Positions 41,801 to 49,350 of a DNA stretch of 64,000 nt are shown here, piece after piece (the stretch's first letter is position 1; each line of letters begins with the position of its first letter). Origin of the DNA: Cymbomonas tetramitiformis (taxonomy: Eukaryota; Chlorophyta; Pyramimonadophyceae; Pyramimonadales; Pyramimonadaceae); the NCBI GenBank assembly GCA_001247695.2, contig LGRX02035195.1, positions 1 through 64,000 of the forward strand, in the 5' to 3' direction. The notes below the pieces were generated by a model. The model ran no database searches and was not told the DNA's origin. It saw nothing but the letters and a program-made list of their open reading frames with translations. The position numbers and the translations under genes were made by a program.

Positions 41801-44800
41801 CTGCACCAACTCCTTGAGCTCCGTGATCTTCACGAGGAGGGCGTCGTACTCGCTGCTGGAGAGGTGCGCGGAGATGCCGTCCGCTCCAGAAGCTGCCTTC
41901 CCCGTGTCAGTCTGAGCCCAAGCCTGGTAGATCTCTACCACCATGGAACGGAGTGAGGCCAACGGCACATGGGCCAAGTCAGCAGCCATGGGGTAGCGCA
42001 CCTTGACCGCAGCGTAGAACGCCGGGTCAAGCCTGGTGTACAGGCTCAGCTTACGCGTAGCCTCCGTAGGCGTCCAGTCGGAGGCCCTGTTGTCCCGCAC
42101 CAAACGTTGCTCCCGCGCCAAGATCGGCTGCGGGTCCACGTTCGCGGGGTAACGCAAGGCCGCATGCTCCTCTTGCTGCGACTCCCGCAGCGCCACCGGT
42201 ACGCAGCCCTTGATGATGTCGACCAAAGCTCGCCGGCCATCTCGGTCAGACGAAGCATCCGTACCAGTGAGCCAGACATACGCGTTGCTGTGCTTCTCCA
42301 CCACTAGAGCCAGCACGTCGTATAGGAGGCCATTCACCCGGCTCACAACCGGGGTAAGGGGGTCGTCGAGATCAAAGGACTTCAACTCCAACCCAGCAGA
42401 CTCGAACTCCGTACGTAGCTGCACCACCAGGTCGGACAGAAGGCCAGCGTCGTCCGTACCGCGGAAATGATGCTTCTTGTCACCAAGAACGTCCTCGCGG
42501 ATGCTCTTGGCCCAGGCACGATGCAGACGTGCCTTGTAGATCTCGTCGGTCAACCTCGCCTGCTCCTGCAAGTAACGCCTGACGGCCACGTCGGCGTCCC
42601 CATTCGAAGCAGGGTCGGGGGTTGGAACAGTCGGCGTCCGCACCGTCGGGCTGTTCCGAACCCCGTCGATAAGCCTCAGCGAGGCATCAATGTCGCTGTC
42701 CCTCGTGAGGGACTTCTTTGCTCTGGTGGTAACACCCATAACTCTGAAAGCCTGATGGGAGGTGGTACGCCGGGGCGCGTTCGGGTAATGTTGGGAAGAT
42801 GCGACGTCACAGTCACGGAAGGAGCGGTAGAGCCATGCGAGCGAGGGGCACTGGAAGACGTTGTCGAGGTCGAAGGTGCTCGAGCCACCAGCCCAAAAAT
42901 CGGCAGCAAGCGGGATCAGGGCAAGCGTAATACCGTAAATGAACATTGCGTCGACTAGGCCCTGTCCAGGTCGAACCCCCATAGCTGCGGCTCAAAGACG
43001 CTCACCGCAAACAGCTCATCTCAAAATTTCCGTGAGTCCCCAAACGCGCCGTCGCGCACCACCTCTCCAAGCGGCTGCTTTAGCCAATCATGGCCAAACT
43101 AGCTGTGGAATATAGCGTGGAATGGGTCCACGACCTACTGGAATATCCCGGTTCAAGATATCAGACAGTCAGTGAACCAATATAGATAAACTCTGATAAG
43201 AAATAAACCCTAAGCTAGATATACCCGGAACGGTCACGGAGTCGGAACGGTCTCGAGTCTAGCTACCTGTGACACTCGGTGTGTCACAGCACGGGCTTAC
43301 GGATCAGTCACAGGTCCAGTGTTGGCTACCTAGGAATCTGTCATAGGGGCCTGCACCGGGACTCCCGGTCAGGGCTGCCTATACAGATTTCAGCAAGGCT
43401 TGCAGCGTGCAAATTATTGATAACTCTACAGTCTTCATACTGGTCATAATGTTGTGTTCTATGCCACCTTCACTCAACCTTTTACGCAGGTCAGAGTGCA
43501 CGAACGTGACCTGGGAAAAAGCTCGCTCCACTCCAGCAGTGGTAGCGGGCACACCCAAAAACTGGCGCGCCATTCTAGCTAAGGAAGGCAACTCAGCTTC
43601 TTGGCTCTTCCACCACTTAAGCAAGTTTGTATCTAAAGGGACATCCGGCAGGCTTAAGTAAATACTCAGCTCATCTTTCTCCACTTCTCCCTCAGATGCT
43701 ACGGTGTCACATTCTTCATCATCGGAGTCTGTTAGGTAAGATGTTACTGTCACTGCGTTACGTTTTACCTTTTTCTGAGCTGGAGTCGAATCTGTGCTCT
43801 CAACAAATCTTAGAATCAAGCGTTATTCACACACTTGGTATACACACGTACCTTCATCGGCCTCATTGGCTTCCTGCCTCTTTCGCTTTGCCTCGGCAGC
43901 TCTCTTCGCTTCATCAGTCTAATTTCTCTCCGAAATAATGCGAAACTCCTCGATACGCGCGTCGTGACCCGGTAAATTCTCTAAGGGCTCCCACGTATCG
44001 GAGTCTCCAGTCAACTCTTCCCACCTAATCAACCACTGGTGCACACCGAAACTCGTGCGGGTAGCGAGTATCTTCTCAACGAAGTACTCCCTGTCATCAC
44101 TGCCAGCAACATCAAACGAATGGAGCGGGGTTCGCTTAACAAGCCCTTTACCTTGAGGCAACAACGTTGGCTGCGCGCTTCTGCTCTTGCGCACACGACT
44201 GTCTGCGCCACGCTTACCCATTTTTGTGATCGGACCGTATGAATCCGGTCAAAATTGAAAGTGTGTGGGCGATCGGAGATTCCGACTCCTGATTTTGAAC
44301 CCATCTCCTATGGCGTAATCGACTAATCGTCCAATCAGGTATCAATATCGTTTCCCATGATAACAAGTCAACAACCAATGCCAAGTTCATATTAGGGAGT
44401 TTCAGGATCGATGGCTACTACCCAAATTCAAAGTCCTACCATAAGGACCTACGTGCAAATGTGTTTTCCTCGCATAAACATCACTTAATTGGTTCAGCGT
44501 GCGATCACCCATCCTATTTATGAGTCAAATGAATATTTCAAGTTGTGGTTGCATGCATAGGGTGACCTTTGGAGTGCTTAAATTGCGCACGCTTTGGTGG
44601 TGGTTTTTTTCAAATTTCAGCAAAAAAAGCTAGGTCCTACCATAAGGACCTACATTTAAGCCCGGCTATCCGCTTCACAATAGGTCCTACGAAAATTTCG
44701 AGACCCACGTCGTCAAGTTCTCGAGCTGCTCTTTCCGTAGTGTCTTGTCAAAAATTCCATCCGAGTTCATCTTGGCCCTCAAAATAGTGGTTGAAGCAGC

Positions 44801-47800
44801 ATTGGCTGTCAAAGCTGGAAAAGGCACTAAATCGCCCAAAATAATAATGCCCTTCGTCCGGATCAACGATGAATACACGCTAAAATATCGCACATTCTGC
44901 CTATGTAGATGGCTCGAAAATTCAATTATTGTGTCTACATCGCGACAATAGCAAGGTAATAGTGTGTAAGCGGCATGTGCGCATTCAATATAGCATCCCC
45001 GACTTCAGACCAAAGCCAAAATTGGCCCTTAAAATTTATGACATTTGACTAAAAATGATGGGACAGGTTGATTGGGGTGCAGCTAAATGTCCGCTATGAG
45101 GTTATCGACTTGTGCTCTATTCTAAACATGATTGTATATAATGCTACGGTGCTACTGGATCATTGGACGCATGCTCAGCCTCCATAGTCTGTCGGCGAAA
45201 AATTATGAAAGATGTGCTATTACTTTAAGAGATTTTGGCTTTAGAAAAGTTCTCGACGATTGTTTACGCTACCCGTGCCTAATACGGGTAGTGTAGCATC
45301 CCGCTTGGGTTAAAACTCGGCAAGTGGGAAAAGAGGGGACTGAGTTCAAGTCCTAAATATGCCATCAACCGGAGGGTAGCCATTCACGATACCAATAGGA
45401 CACCTCAAAAAATTATTGAAAAAGTGGTCCTTATGGTAGGACCTAGAGCGTTCTAGGTCCTACCGTAAAGACCATCGGGTAGTAGCCATCGATTAATCGA
45501 TTAATCGATAATAGCCAATCAGCCTGCAGTGCACCTCAATTTTGAATGATCGATCGATTTCGATAGGTACATTCGAGGTATCGATCAATACTGAATAACC
45601 AATCGTACTTATCGATCAATTTCGATAGGCATAAATTTCCTATCGATAAATAACAATATATCGATTAATCGATACTATCGCAACTATCGAATATCGATAC
45701 CTATCCTTGGTTCTCTTGCGAACCACCAGGGCGGACAAGCCTTCGGCGCCCGGGAGGGCGTCGCTGCTCTGAATGCAATCGCTGAGACGGAGGCATTCGC
45801 TCGTGCTGTCGAGGAGGTCTTGCCGTTGCCACCACCGCCACCGAAGCCCAAAGGCCTGAATGCTGTTGGCACTGCCCTCTTGAGCGTCTTCTGCGGGCAA
45901 CCTCAGCCTGACCCCCCACCCTATCGGCGTGAGCTGCCACCTCATGAGAAAACAGGGGAGGCCGAATTCAAATGGGATCCTGAGCGGGAGGACAAGGCAT
46001 ATATGCGGCGCCTAGTGTTGGCGGCGGCAGGTAGCAACGATGCTTATGAGGCGCTTGTCTGGCTCAAGGAGCTCAAAGCTGATTGGGGGGTAACCAAGAA
46101 AATCCGTGTGGCGAGCTACTTGGAGGTGCCCGGCGTTGTTGCAGCGCTTGCCACCGCGCTCGAAGCCCTCTTAGAGGACGTTCGCGAGGCAAAGATGTGC
46201 TCCGATTCATATATGGGCATGATAACACAGCAGGGTGCTGAAGCAGAGCTCAGCGAAATGGCCCAACAACAGGATGAAGCACAGGAAGAATGGAGAGCAC
46301 TCCAGGAAATGGCACAACAACAGGCAACAGCACAAAAGGAAGTACACCAAGTGAGGGAATGGAGAAGGGCCTCGATGGAAAAAATACGGACAGCAACACA
46401 AGAAAAGCCAAAAAAATACATGCAGCACCTAAGAGGTGATAAAGCCATGCACAAGCTCTCCAATCAATACTGGAAGAAAGGAACAGAATACCTAAACGAG
46501 CATGATGTGACAGTCCTGCTAAGATGCCGGGCGAACAAGCTGCCGGCAGGACCATACAAAAAACAGCAAGGAGGGAGAAGGGCGCAAAAATGCAAATGCT
46601 GCGGGATGCCCAGACAAGTAAATGCGGGGGGCTTCATACGCACAGCCCATGTGCTAGGAGGATGCACGGAAAGGGAAATAAAGAACATGGTAATAAGCAG
46701 GTCAGACGAGACGCCACCAAAATGATAGCAAACGCAATTAGCAAAGGTAGGAAAGGAGGATGTGTAATAAGAACCCATGCCGGGAAAAGAGGGAAGGGAA
46801 TGAACAATGGTAGACCAATAGAAGACTTCCTGCTCACAAGGGGGCAATGCAGACTAGACGGACGAAACACACCAGCACCAGAACACGGAAAGGACACGCA
46901 TACCACACTATGTAGATATAGTAATGCTTGAGGGAACTGAGCAAGGGAACGAGCAGCCTGGGTACACGCACCAAAAAGCAATGGCAGAAGCGGGTCACAT
47001 ACACCTGGTAAAGGTAACATACACAGACGAAATGAGTTGGGAGGAAGCATTAAAGACAAAGTACACGAAGTACACACCGCTGGTAAAGCTACTGGAACTA
47101 TATGGGTACAAGGTAACGCTACACGTGATGGTATTTGGCAACACTGGAACGATATATGAGCACACAGAGAAAATACTGACCAAACATTTAGGATTCGACA
47201 AACAGGAAGCCCTACACCTACTCAGAAAAATACACGACCTAGCTACAGGATACGCAGTAAGCCTCAACAGACTATATAGGAAAAAAGTAGACAAGGAACC
47301 GGACTAAGGAAAAAGGAGGTAAGAGTCAAGGGGACTCACAAAGCCCCACACCCCGTCAAAGGGTGTCTCTTTTTCTTTTTTTTTTCTTTTCTTTTTGCTC
47401 CGATTCAAGCATTGAGGGTGCGCGGTCGTTTGCGGCGAAAGAGCTGGAGGCACTTGCTGAGACCATGGCGAAGGACGCGCAAGCCGCGCTCGTGGTGCAA
47501 AGCGCCATTCGCGAGGGTGTGCTCGAGAGTCTGGTGGAGCTTACGACAAGTTGCCAGAGCGCTCGGAAACCGGCTGAGCAGGCGCTCAAGTTGTTGGCAT
47601 CGTCAAACGAGGAGAACGCGAAGTTGGTGAAAGCGGCCACTGCAGCTGCCTCACGGCGGGTGTGTGAGCGAGTGGTTCCAGTGTTGCTTGCCGTCGTCGA
47701 AGAGCCCTATAATGACAGTGACAAGCAGAAGGAGGCGGCGGTAGCGGTGGGGCAGCTGGCGACGAGCCCGCAAGTGGCTGCGCAGGCGGTGCTGGATGCC

Positions 47801-48087
47801 GGGGCTGCGCCGGCTCTTGTGAAGTTCTTGACAAATTGCCGGTGGGCGCATTCCCAAACTACGTTGGAAATCTGTCAGGCAATACGGGGTGTAATCTCTA
47901 AGGATGCGGACCGTGCCGCGGTGTTGTGGCAGCTGGGGCGTACCCATTGTTGATAGCTGCTGAGGCTAAAGGCACACTGAAGGAGATGGTCGAGACAAGC
48001 GAGGCAAATCATGCAGCGTTCGGAGAGGTTACGGAAGAGCAGGTGGAAGCAGTGAAAATGGTCTGGGCGCAGAATAAGGGTGGGTAA
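38861..48087 (+). CDS. ARM-repeat protein gene interrupted by a hAT element and a LINE
   Basis: Coding segments are 38861-39598, 45718-46209 and 47408-48087. Deleting the hAT insert (39599-45709) and the LINE (46210-47395), each with one target-site copy, rejoins one frame: DALGSL to ANHQGGQAFGAREGVAAL, and KMCSDS to SIEGARSFAAKELEAL. The protein would be about 636 residues of helical ARM/HEAT-type repeats (for example SALAALPRLVATLETESNST and VAQAVLDAGAAPALVKFL) with a proline-rich linker (LPLPPPPPKPKG). Two defects remain: an in-frame TAG at 39035-39037 (AKGD, then TRASMVAGTTGALAAL) and a frameshift at about 47937 in a G-run, after which AYPLLIAAEAKG continues to TAA 48085-48087. ARM proteins are interaction scaffolds; the specific role is unknown. 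Confidence 0.75.
39873..40131 (-). repeat. LTR of G2 (left copy, 3' LTR for the gene)
   Basis: 259 bases, starting TACTGGAATATCCC and ending TTTCAGCA. It contains the palindrome CCGGGACTCCCGG followed by TCAGGGCTGCC, a module also found in the lone LTR at about 63020-63050. Confidence 0.93.
40132..40156 (-). other. Subterminal hairpin of G2
   Basis: CACCACCC pairs perfectly with GGGTGGTG across a 9-base loop, starting at the first base inside the 3' LTR. It is positionally equivalent to the hairpin of G1. Confidence 0.8.
40457..42739 (-). CDS. Gag-like protein of element G2
   Basis: It encodes 760 residues from the ATG at 42739 (MGVTTRAKKSLTRD), chosen by similarity to the G1 start. An in-frame leader of 81 residues upstream (to 42982) contains a hydrophobic stretch (MFIYGITLALIPLAADFW). 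The helical capsid-like domain is in the first half, followed by a Q/R-rich stretch, then a zinc knuckle, CGRCKKAGKGESYHFYRDC (C-x2-C-x9-H-x4-C, about 41590-41650). The C-terminal part carries CGKPPWGF, then a strongly hydrophobic segment (YFVSLFLLVSIMGVGAAAYT) that could be a membrane anchor, unusual for gag. It ends at TAG. No protease or RT motif is present. Confidence 0.78.
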   Translation of the reverse strand: MGVTTRAKKSLTRDSDIDASLRLIDGVRNSPTVRTPTVPTPDPASNGDADVAVRRYLQEQARLTDEIYKARLHRAWAKSIREDVLGDKKHHFRGTDDAGLLSDLVVQLRTEFESAGLELKSFDLDDPLTPVVSRVNGLLYDVLALVVEKHSNAYVWLTGTDASSDRDGRRALVDIIKGCVPVALRESQQEEHAALRYPANVDPQPILAREQRLVRDNRASDWTPTEATRKLSLYTRLDPAFYAAVKVRYPMAADLAHVPLASLRSMVVEIYQAWAQTDTGKAASGADGISAHLSSSEYDALLVKITELKELVQRQHGESAPVVRQQRVQQRQQQQQRAQQPRGYRMGQHKVPPVGFDRDDQRAKPFCGRCKKAGKGESYHFYRDCPLGGRQHPPTSAAAFCIPIDEEDAEGVHALAMCALFQQAADDGAESFARAAAAYGPPAVLCAGAVGGIDVSAYGFAVEQRSASDEPVGDDILRRLDDLAAEVHSAANHQVHFTHASFPPPDGIEQQASALVCGPAAAGTTPEEQVPAGGAAASASAVPAPAMPVSQGKDVKPAPLQSARVTTTADADGEFAGFVQTVNHAAIGQVDLTGYDTDDYEDLADGSFIVKPRTPAISANHASESATHVPQSGGASRTYSCGKPPWGFPAHAGPWGFHYFVSLFLLVSIMGVGAAAYTAANDIDSVQVSGRAAPQPVLCRGDLCIYPGISELDPVTLDAVLHSLGAATVVHRPPDPLESSAASYYRGHCGDGAPLDFDPE
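43079..43098 (-). promoter_or_regulatory. Conserved 20-bp leader motif of gag-only elements (G2 copy)
   Basis: TTTGGCCATGATTGGCTAAA (minus strand) is 37 bases inside the 5' LTR (43136), identical in sequence and distance to G1 although the LTRs differ. Confidence 0.7.
43136..43395 (-). repeat. LTR of G2 (right copy, 5' LTR for the gene)
   Basis: 260 bases, about 99% identical to 39873-40131. The next bases inside on the minus strand are GGTCGTGGACCCATTCCACGC-like, with TGGACCCATTCC as a possible primer-binding site. Confidence 0.93.
43396..44221 (-). CDS. Truncated hAT protein: chromodomain joined to hAT dimerisation domain, catalytic core absent
   Basis: Exon 1 (44221-43852) starts MGKRGADSRVRKSR and contains a chromodomain (EYFVEKILATRTSFG, QWLIRWEELTGDSDTWEPL). 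An in-frame TAG (43921-43919) follows ISERN, after which the same frame continues with charged sequence TDEAKRAAEAKRKRQEANEA. A 60-bp GT-AG intron (43851-43792) joins to exon 2, which has an acidic stretch and the hATC domain: LLKWWKSQEAELPSLARMAR and GVPATTAGVERAFSQVTF. The original C-terminus was cut by element G2; without G2 the frame would stop a few codons later near 39848. No DDE/RNase H-like core remains between the two domains, so this is an internal deletion product or a regulatory protein. Confidence 0.7.
44413..45487. mobile_element. Inverted-repeat element (1075 bp) nested in the hAT transposon
   Basis: Its ends are inverted GGCTACTACCC and both sides carry ATCGAT (44407-44412 and 45488-45493), either a target duplication or part of the inverted repeat, since ATCGAT is palindromic. 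Copies of the palindromic motif TAGGTCCTACCATAAGGACC occur just inside both ends (44440, 44630, 45430-45470). No coding sequence is recognised. Superfamily not assigned. Confidence 0.65.
46210..47395 (+). mobile_element. 5'-truncated LINE (non-LTR retrotransposon) in the ARM gene
   Basis: A 12-bp duplication, TGCTCCGATTCA, flanks it (46198-46209 and 47396-47407). The sequence encodes the C-terminal end of a LINE ORF2: YMQHLRGDKAMHKLSNQYWK, a zinc-knuckle-like CKCCGMPR...HVLGGC, KMIANAISKGRKGGC, VDIVMLEGTEQG and HIHLVKVTYTDEMSWEEAL, with frameshifts near 46700 and 46910. 5' truncation and a long target duplication are typical of target-primed reverse transcription. The 3' tail (about 47366-47395) is a pyrimidine run, T-rich rather than A-rich, which is unusual. 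Confidence 0.85.
46924..47307 (+). pseudogene. LINE ORF2 C-terminal end
   Basis: About 127 residues from MLEGTEQGNEQPG to a basic tail, ending TAA. It carries KYTPLVKLLELYGYKVTLHV and NTGTIYEHTEKILTKHLGF. The same block order is found in the decayed copy at 29.65-30.6 kb. It is the last part of the LINE polyprotein, downstream of the RT, which is absent. Confidence 0.7.
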
Positions 48088-48938
48088 ACGTTTTGCTCAG
48101 TGCAAACGGTTTTCTTACGTGGATGTTTTGTTTGAAGGCTTGCTTTTCAGTGTCGTCGCGTATCCCTCCAGTGTGCGGAGAATTTGATCGTATGTGTTCT
48201 TACCGTATAAAAGTATACGTCGCCAGCCTACCGTGGACTACGTTTCGTCATTTAGAGACTGAATATTCCTCAAACGACCTCTCGTAAAATACTTGAGTAC
48301 AGTACATAGTGTTAAGAACATCTATTCGTGGTATGTACACGCTAAATTTTATCAGAGCAAGCCTTTATATGAACCGATTTTCACCCTAGGAATAATACTG
48401 CATGATTCCCAAGTCGTCTACCTATACACCAAGTATCAAGGAGCACACTAGGTACGTCTCAGGGTCAAACATGCATGCTCGAAACAAAACCCTTACAAAC
48501 GACCATACAAACCGAGTATCCCCTGGCGGAGACTACACACATGGGAAATGTGAAAACTGACGTAAACTTTTGAGTACATGTGTTTGAGGACAACGCAAAC
48601 GAAAGGCGCGCCCGCAAAGGAGGATGCGGAATGCATGCGATCGCGTCATGCCTCCCGGATCTTTCTGTATATCGGTTGTCAAAGTACGAAGCCAACCATG
48701 GTTATGGTGTGTCACCTTCGGTGGTTCATCCGTGGCAGTTCCTAGGGATAACATATATTCACGGTTATCTTTGTGACTGTCCAGTTCACCCTGCTCTCAC
48801 ATCTCTCCTGCTTGAGATTGCTTTCCTAGCAAGTAATGAGCGCACTCACATTTCAAGTGACATTCTTCCTATTCATGGACCGTATGTTTTATTTTTTTTT
48901 TGCTGTCCGGGCGTTGTTTACCCATCGCTAAACATTAG
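48088..48938. other. Region without a supported gene
   Basis: It lies 3' of the ARM gene. Frames at 48580-49137 exist, but their codon content is not convincing; upstream exons of the next gene may be hidden here. Confidence 0.35.
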
Positions 48939-49350
48939 GAAGAGCAACTCCGGTGGGGGAGGATTGGCGCAAGGCGTTTTTGGCCGCCCCAAATTCAACG
49001 GGAGTAGAGGTGACGACTCTCCTGGCATCAATGGACACGAAGATGGAGAAAAATGCTTCCTTGGCGTACCACATGTTGCTGGTGAGCCTTTGTTCCGCGT
49101 TCCGAGGTTTTTTTTTCTCTTCTTCTTCTATCAGTAAAACTTACTTTATATAAGTAAATAAAAAGTTTTAACATCGCAGCAGCGGCCTCTCGGGTTGGAG
49201 TGGACAATTCGACAACAACCGATTTTTCCATTGAGCCGCCAGTACTTTTGCACATTTGTATCGTACTTAGCCGTTTACTCCGAGACAGTGAAAGCTTCCG
49301 AAAGGGCTTTTCTGCAAGGTTATGGACCCGACCACATCCATTCGCTGTAG
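48939..49350 (+). CDS. Last two exons of an unknown gene
   Basis: Exon 48939-49081 follows an acceptor (ACATTAG) and encodes TPVGEDWRKAFLAAPN and GVEVTTLLASMDTKMEKN, ending LLASMD...YHMLL at donor GTGAGC. Exon 49180-49350 follows GCAG and continues in phase 0 with QRPLGLEWTIRQQPIFPLSR and CTFVSYLAVYSETVKASERA, ending at TAG 49348-49350. The joined 103 residues look like a genuine helical protein end. No family is recognised and the 5' exons are not located. Confidence 0.5.

Larger units (their letters stand above)
39873..43395 (-). mobile_element. Complete gag-only LTR element G2 (3523 bp)
   Basis: Direct repeats 39873-40131 and 43136-43395 differ by one substitution and one inserted base over 259 bases. 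A 5-bp duplication, AGGCT (39868-39872 and 43396-43400), flanks the element. The single gene is a gag on the minus strand; no pol is present. It is inserted in the last codons of the hAT protein. It shares with G1 a 20-bp leader motif at equal distance from the LTR, a subterminal hairpin and gag architecture. Confidence 0.94.
39599..45709 (-). mobile_element. hAT-family DNA transposon (6.1 kb with nested elements) in the ARM gene
   Basis: The ends are inverted CAAGGATAGGTATCG. An exact 8-bp duplication, GTTCTCTT, flanks it (39591-39598 and 45710-45717). The minus strand encodes a protein with the hAT C-terminal dimerisation domain, confirming the family. Nested inside are gag-only LTR element G2 (39873-43395) and an inverted-repeat element (44413-45487); its own sequence is about 1.5 kb. 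Subterminal AT-rich sequence with many ATCGAT/TATCGATAA motifs fills both ends. Confidence 0.93.
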
